From: Enterococcus plantarum
Lineage (GTDB): Bacteria > Bacillota > Bacilli > Lactobacillales > Enterococcaceae
NCBI RefSeq assembly: GCF_001730295.1
Contig: NZ_MIKA01000008.1
Coordinates: 16,792 to 80,791 of the forward strand
Length of the DNA stretch: 64,000 bases
Direction of reading: 5' to 3'
Shown: positions 18,139-26,480 of the stretch, one piece after another
Position numbering within the stretch: the stretch's first letter is position 1
Layout: every line of letters begins with the position of its first letter
Made by a program: the position numbers and the translations under genes
Notes under the pieces: generated by a model
What the model was told of the DNA's origin: nothing
Databases searched by the model: none
The model's input: the letters and a program-made list of their open reading frames with translations, nothing else

Positions 18139-19248
18139 ATGTCTAAACCAGGAGAAAACATATACAAACGAAAAGATGGCCGTTGGGAGGGAAGATACAT
18201 AAAACATCGAAAAGAAGATGGAACTATTCAATACGGTTATATTTACCAACGCACTTACAATGCCGTAAAAAAACAATTAACACTCATGAAATCCCTCTAT
18301 TATCATCAATATCATAACCTTAACTCAAACTATACAGGAACTTTACAACAATGGGGTGTATTTTGGCTTTCTAATGTAAAAGAAAAAGTTAAATTAAGTA
18401 CTTATACGAGCTACAGAAACAAACTTCATCAACATATATTTCCCGAAATTGGACAGATTCAACTCAGAAATATTTCAGCTCAACATATTGAATATCTTGT
18501 AATACAGCTAGAAGCTAATTTGTCCAAGTCTTCCATTCGAGTTACATTACAAGTATTGAAAACTTGTTTAAAAGAAGCAGTGAAACAAGGTATATTATTT
18601 GAAAATCCGTTTAATAAGGTAAAAATACCTGCACCAACGAGTAAAAAAGTTCGTTCTCTATCAATTGACGAAGAAAATAGACTTCAACGATATTGTCGTA
18701 ATCATCCAAAAGGACTTCCAATACTTTTAGCCCTTCAAACAGGCTTGCGTATTGGTGAGATTTGCGGCCTGAAATGGGAAGATATCGATTTTTGCGATAA
18801 CGTACTTCATATTAGTCGAACTGTTCAACGTTTGCAAACAATTGAACCAAATGAAGGGAAAAAAACTAAGGTTGTAGTGCAATCTCCTAAAAGTAACAGT
18901 TCTGTGAGAGTTATTCCTATATCTAGTACAATCAGAGAAGAGTTAAAAAAATTAGAAGAATTGTCTGAGAGTCCATATGTATTCGGAACAATAGTACCTA
19001 TAGAACCAAGGCTTATAACTTATTGGTTTAAAAAAATAATTGCTGAATTAGATATTCATGATGTAACCTTTCATTCACTCAGGCATACATTTGCTACTCG
19101 TTGTTTAGAAAAAGGAGTGACAATTGCTACGATCAGTGAACTTTTAGGTCACCATTCTATAAAGTTGACACTAGATACTTACATCAATACCTTTCTATCG
19201 GAGAAAAGGGAAGCCATTAAACTTATAGATTATAATTTAAATAATTAA
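18139..19248 (+). CDS. Tyrosine recombinase of the invertible segment
   Basis: 369 residues, full-length integrase with AGAAGGA before the ATG. Residues 1-50 form an AP2-like arm-binding domain (YKRKDGRWEGRY), about 60-160 the SAM-like core-binding domain (GVFWLSNVKEKVKLSTY), and the rest the catalytic domain: Arg in TGLRIGEICGLKW (near 205), His and Arg in HSLRHTFATR (312, 315), His in LLGHHS (338) and the nucleophile Tyr in LDTYINTF (348). All catalytic residues are present. No excisionase gene is next to it. Such enzymes usually move integrative elements; here inverted rather than direct end repeats suggest that it flips its own segment. Confidence 0.9.
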   Translation: MSKPGENIYKRKDGRWEGRYIKHRKEDGTIQYGYIYQRTYNAVKKQLTLMKSLYYHQYHNLNSNYTGTLQQWGVFWLSNVKEKVKLSTYTSYRNKLHQHIFPEIGQIQLRNISAQHIEYLVIQLEANLSKSSIRVTLQVLKTCLKEAVKQGILFENPFNKVKIPAPTSKKVRSLSIDEENRLQRYCRNHPKGLPILLALQTGLRIGEICGLKWEDIDFCDNVLHISRTVQRLQTIEPNEGKKTKVVVQSPKSNSSVRVIPISSTIREELKKLEELSESPYVFGTIVPIEPRLITYWFKKIIAELDIHDVTFHSLRHTFATRCLEKGVTIATISELLGHHSIKLTLDTYINTFLSEKREAIKLIDYNLNN

Positions 19249-19261
19249 ATAAGGATACTCC

Positions 19262-19303
19262 AAAACCATCTTGATTTTTTTTGTCAATGATGGTTTTTTT
19301 TAT
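19262..19303 (+). terminator. Terminator of the recombinase gene
   Basis: AAACCATCTTGA pairs with TCAATGATGGTTT (TTGA/TCAA inner, ACCATC/GATGGT outer), followed by eight Ts. It lies between the recombinase and the WxL operon, so read-through into the operon should be low in this orientation. Confidence 0.75.
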
Positions 19304-19309
19304 TTTCAA

Positions 19310-19327
19310 CCGTCAGATAAATCGTCA
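19310..19327 (+). repeat. CCGTCA/TCGTCA direct repeats, right (putative arm sites)
   Basis: Counterpart of the pair at 18105-18121, with spacing of 12 bases. Confidence 0.4.
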
Positions 19328-19365
19328 AATAAAATTTAATTATTGATTTACTTGATGGTACGAGG

Positions 19366-19393
19366 ATTTTTCTTGTTTTAAAGTAAAACAAGA
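19366..19393 (-). repeat. Right inverted repeat (recombination site)
   Basis: 28-base perfect reverse complement of 17926-17953, core AAG. Its end is 16 bases before ATG 19410. Confidence 0.8.
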
Positions 19394-19409
19394 GAATGGA
19401 GTGAAAAAA

Positions 19410-20096
19410 ATGACAGAAATTGGTTTACTAGATTTTACTAACAATGAAGAAATCTTTTTGACTGAAATTATTCAAGTTTCCGAATATAAGATTATAAAAG
19501 TACCTAACAAGAAAGATGAATTTAAACTTTCAAACGGTCTAGATATCATTGTTATAAATGGTACTGGTTCAAGTGATTTTCAAACTATTTGTGAATGGTT
19601 AGCATTTTTAAAATCACAGACTAATGCTTATTTTATTGTTACTTTGGGGAAAGAAGATAAAAATGAACGATTAGTTTATTTACAATTAGGTGCTATGCAA
19701 GTCATAAATCTGAATACTCAAAGTTCAGAAATACCAATTTTATTAAAAAATTATCATGAAAAGTTATCTAGCCGAAAAATTTCTCACAAGAGCTTAGAGC
19801 TAAACAGCGCAAATAGAACACTTTTAGTAGGCAGAGACAAAGAGATAGAGCTTACACGCTTGGAATATAAAATAATGAATTGTTTATCGGAAAATATTGG
19901 GACTACGGTCAGTCACAAAGAATTAATTTCCTGTGTTTGGGGACGAGATTCATCGGCTTCCAAAATCCAATTATCAAATTTAATATTCAACCTTCGTGGA
20001 AAGTTAGACGCAAAAGATAGATTTTTGGTTAAAACAATCCGTTCTAAAGGTTATATGCTGGTAGAAAGGCGAAAAGATGATTCGGAAAAATCTTGA
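19410..20096 (+). CDS. Atypical OmpR-type response regulator of the WxL operon
   Basis: 228 residues from ATG 19410 (GGAGTG eight bases upstream; GTG 19401 is possible). The C-terminal 95 residues are a winged-helix DNA-binding domain (LTRLEYKIMNCLSENIG, HKELISCVWG, RSKGYML). The N-terminal part has receiver-like beta-alpha rhythm, but the usual phospho-acceptor position after the third strand reads IIVINGTGS, with Asn in place of Asp, so phosphorylation is unlikely. No sensor kinase is nearby. It is the first gene of the operon and sits just beyond the inversion site, so its expression would be set by the switch. It probably controls the WxL genes. Confidence 0.75.
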   Translation: MTEIGLLDFTNNEEIFLTEIIQVSEYKIIKVPNKKDEFKLSNGLDIIVINGTGSSDFQTICEWLAFLKSQTNAYFIVTLGKEDKNERLVYLQLGAMQVINLNTQSSEIPILLKNYHEKLSSRKISHKSLELNSANRTLLVGRDKEIELTRLEYKIMNCLSENIGTTVSHKELISCVWGRDSSASKIQLSNLIFNLRGKLDAKDRFLVKTIRSKGYMLVERRKDDSEKS

Positions 20097-20123
20097 ATAA
20101 CTCAATAGAAAGGGGGAAAAATT

Positions 20124-20507
20124 TTGAAAAAAATCAATATAATCTACTTTGTATTTATTATCGTGAGTTCTGTATTATTTTCAAGCACAAATGTTCTAGC
20201 AGAAAATGTTGAGGTATCTACCATTGAATCTACTCAACAAGCTAAAAGCGAAGCGGGAATTCATTTTACTGAAAAAGAGCCTAGAAGCACAACTCCACCA
20301 AGTACAGAAAATACAGATTCAATGATTAGAGGAGGTGGTGACAGTGACTCTGGTTATACAAAACCAGTAGGTCGCACTGATTTACCAAATGCAGGTGAAA
20401 CCGCGACTGGGATATTAATGTATATTGGAATGTTCATGGTTAACGTGATCATTGTATATATAATTTATATTAATTATAAAAAAAATAGAAAGAAGGAAAA
20501 AAAATGA
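20124..20507 (+). CDS. Small sortase-substrate-like membrane protein of the WxL locus
   Basis: 127 residues from TTG 20124 behind AAAGGGGGAAAA. Signal peptide (1-26, ending NVLAEN), Thr/Ser/Pro-rich stalk, then a sorting-type signal LPNAGE (variant of LPxTG with Ala for Thr), a hydrophobic helix and a KKNRKKEKK tail. Small LPxTG-like proteins are regular members of WxL operons. The ATGA overlap with the first WxL gene shows coupling. Whether LPNAG is cleaved by sortase or simply retained in the membrane is open. Confidence 0.7.
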   Translation: MKKINIIYFVFIIVSSVLFSSTNVLAENVEVSTIESTQQAKSEAGIHFTEKEPRSTTPPSTENTDSMIRGGGDSDSGYTKPVGRTDLPNAGETATGILMYIGMFMVNVIIVYIIYINYKKNRKKEKK

Positions 20508-21175
20508 AAAAAATATTTGTATTTTCAAGTTTTATCGCAACCGGAGTCATTCTTCTAGGAGGTTCTCAAATAAGCTTTGCTGAAGAAACAGTAAGTGGTA
20601 GTGCTAATGGGCAAGGTGCAACATCTTATGGTTCTATCGAACTAACGCCAGATTCAGATTCTGGTACAGATCCTCTAGTACCGACCACACCAAGTGGTAA
20701 AACAGGAAACGTAGGCGAGTTGACCATTGACAATGTTTCTCCTTTTGTTTTTGGAACACAAAGATTGACTGGTAAGAAAGCAATATACTATTCTACTACA
20801 ACGGATGGAAATGTTCAAGTTACCGATAAAAGAGGAACAGGTGTCGGTTGGACATTGCAAGTAAGAAGTTCAGATTTTATTGATTCACAAAATAAGTCAA
20901 ATATTCTTAAAGGAGCACAAGTAACAATTCCTGTTGGAACGGTTTCAAGTGACACTGATAATAGTTCAACTGCCCCAACTTCAAGTGAAGTAGCTTTAAA
21001 CGCTACAGACGCAACGATCTTTAAAGCTGCTGCACAAAGTGGACTAGGCTCATGGGTTGATAAATTTGATGGAGCAGATAATGAGTCAAAAGTCTCAATT
21101 GAAATTCCATCTGGTAGTATGAAAGGAAGCTACGTGTCAACTATTACATGGACATTAGCTGATGCACCGAAATAA
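20504..21175 (+). CDS. WxL domain surface protein 1
   Basis: 223 residues: signal peptide (1-28), a short Asp/Ser/Pro linker (SDSGTDPLVPTTPSG) and a full WxL domain. The two conserved blocks are GTGVGWTLQVRSSDF (first WxL motif) and the C-terminal ITWTLADAP. WxL domains bind peptidoglycan non-covalently and form complexes with DUF916/DUF3324 partners, encoded four genes downstream. The protein is little more than signal plus WxL, a small structural member of the complex. Confidence 0.9.
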   Translation: MKKIFVFSSFIATGVILLGGSQISFAEETVSGSANGQGATSYGSIELTPDSDSGTDPLVPTTPSGKTGNVGELTIDNVSPFVFGTQRLTGKKAIYYSTTTDGNVQVTDKRGTGVGWTLQVRSSDFIDSQNKSNILKGAQVTIPVGTVSSDTDNSSTAPTSSEVALNATDATIFKAAAQSGLGSWVDKFDGADNESKVSIEIPSGSMKGSYVSTITWTLADAPK

Positions 21176-21191
21176 CTTAGGAGGAAAATAA

Positions 21192-21821
21192 ATGAAAAAA
21201 AATTTTTTAACATGTGGATTACTATTAAGTTCAATTCTTTTGTATAGTTACGGAACAACTGCTTATGCAGATGATGCCACAAGTAATGCCAATACGACGG
21301 TTACTGCGGGTGATGGAACAGGGGATTTGATTGATCAAAATGTTAAACCGCCGACAAACAGTTCTGGCCCTCTGACTATAGATGCTGTATCATCCTTTAA
21401 TTTCGGGACAATCAAAGTTGGGACCAAGAGTAAAGCAGCTGACACGTCAAATGGTGAAAAATTAGGCGTACAAGTTCGTGATGTACGTGGAACAGGAGCC
21501 GGTTGGGCTCTCAATGTAAAAGTAGGAACCTTTACAAATACGACAGATTCTACAAAAACTTTGTCAGCTTCTGTTTCTATTCCTAAAGGAACTGTTTCAA
21601 ACGGTGTTGATAGTACGCAAGGTGTTGTTGCTAAAGCGGTAGTTTTAAATCAATCTTATGCAAACATTATGAATGCACCAAAAGATACAGGTATGGGTAG
21701 ATGGCTCGATACTTTTGAATCAACAACTGATAAAGTTACCCTTCAAGATATCGCTCAAAATGCTTATGCAGGAAGTTATACAGCCACAATGAATTGGCAA
21801 TTAGTAGATGCGCCATCGTAA
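21192..21821 (+). CDS. WxL domain surface protein 2
   Basis: 209 residues: signal peptide (1-27, ending TTAYADD), short linker and WxL domain with GTGAGWALNVKVGTF and terminal MNWQLVDAPS. A tandem paralogue of its neighbours, with a good AGGAGG ribosome binding site 16 bases after the preceding stop. Divergence in linker and loops but conservation of the two WxL blocks suggests distinct positions in one surface complex. Confidence 0.9.
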   Translation: MKKNFLTCGLLLSSILLYSYGTTAYADDATSNANTTVTAGDGTGDLIDQNVKPPTNSSGPLTIDAVSSFNFGTIKVGTKSKAADTSNGEKLGVQVRDVRGTGAGWALNVKVGTFTNTTDSTKTLSASVSIPKGTVSNGVDSTQGVVAKAVVLNQSYANIMNAPKDTGMGRWLDTFESTTDKVTLQDIAQNAYAGSYTATMNWQLVDAPS

Positions 21822-21839
21822 GAGAGGAGAGGAAAGTAA

Positions 21840-22529
21840 ATGAAAAAAATCGTTCCATTATTAGCAATAGGCGTTCTTTATAGCGCATTTGCCATTCAAA
21901 GCAATACTGCAGATGCAGAAAGTAATGCAAACTCAGATGCAACATTCTCATTAGAAGCACAGGATCAAGACGGAGGTGGAACAGACCCAATTTTACCAAT
22001 TCCGCCAACGGGTAACACAGGTCCGTTAACAATTGATGCAGTTTCAAGTTTTGTATTTCCAAATGCGAAAATATCTGGAGAAGCTCTGACAGTTGTCGGT
22101 GAATCTGCCGAAGTAAATGGAAATAAAGGTATCATGGGAGCTCAAGTAACAGATAGTAGAGGATCTGGAGCTGGTTGGACCTTGAAAGCAAAAATCACTG
22201 ATTTTACTGGAACAGACTCTGATAACACAGTACGTACATTAAAAGGAGCGGTCTTGACATTACCACAAGGTCAGGTGAAGACATCTGATACTGCAACAGC
22301 AGTTGCAGATGCGAATAAACCTGTCTCCAATTCAGTATCATTAAACGATACAGATCAGAAATTATTAACCGCTGCAAAAGGAAATGGATTAGGTGTGTGG
22401 TATGTCAACTTTGAAAATGATTCTCAAGGAACAGCACAAAAAGAAGTAAAACTATATGTCCCTACGGGTAATTTTAAAGCAAATTATAAAGCAACGATTT
22501 CATGGACGCTGTCAGAAGCGCCAGAATAA
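21840..22529 (+). CDS. WxL domain surface protein 3
   Basis: 229 residues: signal peptide (1-22), Asp/Gly/Pro linker (DQDGGGTDPILPIPPTG), and WxL domain with GSGAGWTLKAKITDF and terminal ISWTLSEAP. Separated by only 18 bases from WxL 2 and 11 from WxL 4. Extracellular, bound to the cell wall. Confidence 0.9.
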   Translation: MKKIVPLLAIGVLYSAFAIQSNTADAESNANSDATFSLEAQDQDGGGTDPILPIPPTGNTGPLTIDAVSSFVFPNAKISGEALTVVGESAEVNGNKGIMGAQVTDSRGSGAGWTLKAKITDFTGTDSDNTVRTLKGAVLTLPQGQVKTSDTATAVADANKPVSNSVSLNDTDQKLLTAAKGNGLGVWYVNFENDSQGTAQKEVKLYVPTGNFKANYKATISWTLSEAPE

Positions 22530-22540
22530 GGAGGAAAAAA

Positions 22541-23236
22541 ATGAAAAAACAACTTTTTGTATTCTCAGCAGTAGTACTTGCAAATGTATTAATCGCAACA
22601 CAAGTACAGGCTGAAACAGTGAGTAACGGTAGTATCAGTTTGACAGATGGGTCAGGACAAGTGACACCACCGTTGGATCCAACAGATCCAACGAATCCTA
22701 ATCCAGAAAGCCCAACAGATCCTGAAGATCCAAATAACAATGGAACTGGGAATGTTGGTCCATTATCAATCGACTACGTTTCAAACTTTACGTTTGGGGA
22801 ACATAAAATCTCAGGGTCAGACATGACATTTTATGCAAAAAATGCTAATCCATATGTACAAGTAACAGATACTCGTGGAACAGGTGCTGGTTGGACCGTG
22901 CAAGCAAGTATTTCAGATTTTACATCGGCAAGCAAAACTTCAACATTAAAAGGAGCACAATTAACGCTTAAAAATCCAGAAGCAAAATCTGCCAGTCAAG
23001 CAACAACATCAGAAGCACCGAACGGAACATCAAAACTTGATTTTAATACAAGTAAACAAACAGTTGTAGTTTCTAAAAAAAGTGCGGGTAAAGGAACGTG
23101 GTTGAATGTTTATTCAGCTGAAAGTGGAAAAACAGAAAATACAAACGTTGTTTTAAGTGTTCCAGCGGGATCACCTGAAGCAAATACAACTTATACAGCA
23201 ACAATTAATTGGGAATTATTAGACGCCCCTAAATAA
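22541..23236 (+). CDS. WxL domain surface protein 4
   Basis: 231 residues from ATG 22541 behind AAGGAGGA; the in-frame start at 22502 lies inside the previous gene and lacks a ribosome binding site. Signal peptide (1-25), a Pro/Asp/Asn-rich linker (DPTDPTNPNPESPTDPEDP) that looks like a wall spacer, then the WxL domain with GTGAGWTVQASISDF and INWELLDAPK. It is the last of four tandem WxL paralogues before the DUF916 protein. Confidence 0.9.
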   Translation: MKKQLFVFSAVVLANVLIATQVQAETVSNGSISLTDGSGQVTPPLDPTDPTNPNPESPTDPEDPNNNGTGNVGPLSIDYVSNFTFGEHKISGSDMTFYAKNANPYVQVTDTRGTGAGWTVQASISDFTSASKTSTLKGAQLTLKNPEAKSASQATTSEAPNGTSKLDFNTSKQTVVVSKKSAGKGTWLNVYSAESGKTENTNVVLSVPAGSPEANTTYTATINWELLDAPK

Positions 23237-23319
23237 AGCAACGATAGTTTGATAGCAGACAAGTGAAGAAACTGCCTACTAGTTAATTGCGAATTCATTT
23301 TAAGAAAGTTGGTACACGA

Positions 23320-24423
23320 ATGAGAGTAAACAAATTAATAATGACTATATGTATAGTAGGTGGGTTTCTTGGCTTTTTTGCCAAGAACTCTGCCGCAGAA
23401 GGCATTAACTATTCCGTAAAAGCAACAATTCCAGAAAATCAGATTGATGCATCAAAATCTTATTTTGATTTAAAAATGATGCCTGATCAAGAACAAAATT
23501 TAGCCATGACTTTAAAGAATACGAGTAAAGAATCAATCACAGTCAATGTGACACCGACGACAGCAACAACAAATCAAAATGGTGTTATTGATTATAGTGT
23601 TAGAGATGCTAAAGACGATTCATCCTTAGCGTATCCCTTTACATCATTAGTCGACAAGGAACAAAAGGTCACACTTAAAGCAGATGAAAGTAAAGAAGTT
23701 ATCTTTAAATTACATATGCCAAAGGATTCCTTTGATGGAACTATTTTAGGAGGATTCTCAATTGCAGAAGATACAACTTCTGACAAAAATGAGAAGAGCA
23801 GTGAGGGAGTTCAAATCAAAAATGAGTACTCCTTTATTATTGGAGTATCGTTAAAGGAAACGGAGGCAACGATCGTTCCAGAATTAGTGTTGAACGATGT
23901 GAAACCAACCTTATTAAATTATAGAACCGCTGTAACCTTGAATTTGCAAAATACGAAAGCAACGATCGTCAACGGACTAAAAGTGGATGCGTCGATTTCG
24001 AAAAAAGGATCAAGCGAGGTCCTATATAAAGAAACAAAAGAAGGCTTATCCATGGCGCCTAATTCCAATTTTGACTACCCTATATCCTGGGCAAACCAAG
24101 CATTAAAAGCTGGTGAATACGAAGTCTCTGTAAAGGCTTCTGCTGGAGAGAAAAATTGGACATTTAAGAAAGCTTTTACCATTTCAGCAGATGAAAGTAA
24201 AAAATTAAATGACGAAGCAGTCGAAGTGAAAAAAGAAACTAATTATTTTTGGTTGATTATTGGGGTTGTTGTAGGGATTATCTTCTTAATTATCGCTATA
24301 GTAGTGTTCTTCATGCATAAAAAACAAAAAGAAAGAAAGCGAAAAGAAGAAGTAGCAAAGTTAAAAGCGAAACGAAAAAAAAGAAAGAAGAAGAAAAAGA
24401 ATATTAGTAACGATACAGAATAA
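23320..24423 (+). CDS. DUF916/DUF3324 WxL-interacting membrane protein
   Basis: 367 residues from ATG 23320 (the TTG at 23287 would distort the signal peptide). Signal peptide (1-28), then DUF916 (YSVKATIPENQIDASKSYFD, MPDQEQNLAMTLKNTS), then DUF3324 (about 190-300, with MAPNSNFDYPISW), one C-terminal transmembrane helix (YFWLIIGVVVGIIFLIIAIV) and a very basic tail of about 40 residues (KKRKKKKK). This is the membrane-anchored partner of WxL proteins, thought to hold the complex at the surface. Standard member of the locus. Confidence 0.88.
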   Translation: MRVNKLIMTICIVGGFLGFFAKNSAAEGINYSVKATIPENQIDASKSYFDLKMMPDQEQNLAMTLKNTSKESITVNVTPTTATTNQNGVIDYSVRDAKDDSSLAYPFTSLVDKEQKVTLKADESKEVIFKLHMPKDSFDGTILGGFSIAEDTTSDKNEKSSEGVQIKNEYSFIIGVSLKETEATIVPELVLNDVKPTLLNYRTAVTLNLQNTKATIVNGLKVDASISKKGSSEVLYKETKEGLSMAPNSNFDYPISWANQALKAGEYEVSVKASAGEKNWTFKKAFTISADESKKLNDEAVEVKKETNYFWLIIGVVVGIIFLIIAIVVFFMHKKQKERKRKEEVAKLKAKRKKRKKKKKNISNDTE

Positions 24424-24446
24424 AAAGTAAAAAAGGAGTTGATAAA

Positions 24447-26450
24447 GTGATTAAAATTATGCGTAATATAATATGTTTGTTTGTTCTAATCATGAGTTTT
24501 ACTGGTGTTTTGTTATTAAATAGCTCTGAAAGAGCAGAGGCTGCTATTCTTGAAAGTAAAATTACAGTTCCTTTATATGGAAATGGTTCGGTTAAGAACA
24601 GTGTATTGTCATTGAAGTTTGATACCGTTGAAAATACGGGAAAGTTATATTTTACTCCAGGAGATTCTTCTGCTGTTTTTCACAAAGGATTTGCAAATAA
24701 TGCTTACTATTCAGTTGCTGTTTTTCCTCAACCAGTTAATGTGAATGACGTAGTTACTTCTAGATATAATGAGGTAATGAACGGTAATGATGTGCAATCT
24801 AAATTAGCTACAGCATTTGACGGGAAAATAATAAAATATGGGAATGTACTTAGATTAATTCTTGCAGAACCAGAAAAACAAAAGGTGTCAAATGCGAGTG
24901 GGACTTCATTTGAAGGTATAACTACTAATTTTAAGATTATGTATTATTTGTTGACACCTGGTGGGTTTGTCCCAGTAAATGATGCAATTATTTTTAGAAC
25001 TTTTGATGGAGTTACTGGAGTGCTGTCAAATAAGTATCCTATTGGGTTTCAAATCACCAGTATTATAGCAAATCAAGCCATAAGCAGTTCAGCAGCTTCT
25101 AGCCAAAATCAGCTAAGAACGGATGGATTCGCATCGGATTTTGGTCCAACAGTATCAGCGGATAATTGGAAATTTCAAAGTATGTTGACTGACAGTTCAG
25201 ATGAGTACGCTAGTTTGTCAAAATATGACGTTTCTTCTGACCATAAATTAGTTAATTTGTCGGTATCATCTTCAGCAAAAGCGCAGCCTTCAACTACTAT
25301 AAAAGACTTTAATACACAAATAATGCCAAGTGCGACAAGTGGTAGCGGACCATTGAGTGGTCTATATGGACAAATATATAGAGTGTACTCGAAAGATCCA
25401 AAGAGAGCAATCAGATTCAATGCGTTAGGTTGGTCTGAATTACCTCAATCCGAAGTCTATTATGAATACACTTCGGAAACTTCAGTACGTAATAAACCTG
25501 CCTTAAACGAGTTAGATTTCAACAAGGTAACCGCAAAAAATATCACATTGGAGTTAGGCAGTGATACAAGTAAAAAGGCAGTGACAGATTTCACTACAGT
25601 TTCAAGTTATTCTAAATTGAGTTCATCCTTTGGAGAAACACTCAAATCAGATACTTTAGGTAGTTACGATTTACCGATAACCATTAATCAACCGTTGATT
25701 ACGAACAATAACTATCTTAGAAGTAGTGTAATTTCTAAAGTGACGGTAGTAGATACAACGAAACCAACCGGAACCGTAAAATCAAACTTAACAGTAGCAA
25801 TAAATGGAACGCTGGAATTAAAAGATATATTTTCTGCTGTTACTGACAACAGCGGGACGACCAATTTAAAATATTCATACGTAGGTAACGAGTTGGATAC
25901 ATCAACATTAGGAAAACAAACAGTAACTGTTCGTATCGCTGATTCTTCAGGAAACTATTCAGACTATAGTGTTACTATTGAAGTAAAATCTGGTAACTTT
26001 GGGATATTGTCTTCAGATACACTAAATTTTGGAATGATTAAGGCTGGAGTTACAACTAAAAATGTAGTTCTTGGAACAAATGAAACTGTAGGTATTTCAA
26101 TGGAAGACCAGCGTGGAACCAAAACAGGCTGGCGTATTCAAGCGAAGACCTCAGCATTTACACCCAAAAGTACTACAACAGGAAAAGCATTCACGGCAGG
26201 AATCAAAATGCCGAAAGGATCAGTTAAATCAAATGGGACAACCACAACAGATCTCAATACATTTGATGTTACATTGAATAGTTCATTGCAAAATGTAATC
26301 AGTGCTCCTTCAGGTAAAGGGATGAATAGCTGGACCTATACGTTAGGAACTACATCAAATCCTGTAAGCTTGGTGAATATTCCAACGACCGTTTATGTGG
26401 GGGACTATCAAGCAACTCTAACATGGTCTATGATCAATGCGCCAAGTTAA
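24447..26450 (+). CDS. Large WxL domain surface protein
   Basis: 667 residues from GTG 24447 behind AAAAAGGAG. Signal peptide (1-31), a long N-terminal domain of unknown fold (about 35-430), an immunoglobulin-like repeat of the DUF5011 type near 435-515 (VVDTTKPTGTVKSNL to VRIADSSGNYSDYSVTIEV), and a C-terminal WxL domain (RGTKTGWRIQAKTSAF, ATLTWSMINAP). WxL loci regularly have one such large protein carrying the ligand-binding part, so this is the likely adhesin or sensor of the complex. The binding target cannot be told from sequence. Confidence 0.85.
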   Translation: MIKIMRNIICLFVLIMSFTGVLLLNSSERAEAAILESKITVPLYGNGSVKNSVLSLKFDTVENTGKLYFTPGDSSAVFHKGFANNAYYSVAVFPQPVNVNDVVTSRYNEVMNGNDVQSKLATAFDGKIIKYGNVLRLILAEPEKQKVSNASGTSFEGITTNFKIMYYLLTPGGFVPVNDAIIFRTFDGVTGVLSNKYPIGFQITSIIANQAISSSAASSQNQLRTDGFASDFGPTVSADNWKFQSMLTDSSDEYASLSKYDVSSDHKLVNLSVSSSAKAQPSTTIKDFNTQIMPSATSGSGPLSGLYGQIYRVYSKDPKRAIRFNALGWSELPQSEVYYEYTSETSVRNKPALNELDFNKVTAKNITLELGSDTSKKAVTDFTTVSSYSKLSSSFGETLKSDTLGSYDLPITINQPLITNNNYLRSSVISKVTVVDTTKPTGTVKSNLTVAINGTLELKDIFSAVTDNSGTTNLKYSYVGNELDTSTLGKQTVTVRIADSSGNYSDYSVTIEVKSGNFGILSSDTLNFGMIKAGVTTKNVVLGTNETVGISMEDQRGTKTGWRIQAKTSAFTPKSTTTGKAFTAGIKMPKGSVKSNGTTTTDLNTFDVTLNSSLQNVISAPSGKGMNSWTYTLGTTSNPVSLVNIPTTVYVGDYQATLTWSMINAPS

Positions 26451-26480
26451 TTATAAGAACGAATATAAAAGGAGTTTGTT

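Larger units (their letters stand above)
17926..19393. mobile_element. Invertible DNA segment carrying its own tyrosine recombinase and an outward promoter
   Basis: A 1.47-kb segment bounded by 28-bp perfect inverted repeats. It contains one complete recombinase gene, its terminator, direct repeats that look like integrase arm sites, and at its left end a near-consensus sigma-A promoter on the minus strand. The right boundary is 17 bases from the first gene of the WxL operon. I interpret it as a promoter-inversion switch that is OFF in this sequence, since the promoter faces away from the operon. The architecture is read directly; inversion itself is inferred. Confidence 0.75.

Noticed and set aside
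18139..19248. Tn916-type conjugative element
   Set aside because: The recombinase has the same domain layout, but no Xis, relaxase or transfer genes accompany it.
19304..19365. Promoter for the WxL operon in the present orientation
   Set aside because: Candidate boxes (TAAAAT near 19330, TTGATT near 19343) have no matching partner at 16-18 bases.
17926..19393. Direct-repeat att sites of an integrated mobile element
   Set aside because: The two sites match only 25 of 28 bases as direct repeats, with opposite cores (CTT against AAG), but match fully as inverted repeats. There is no cargo gene or excisionase between them.
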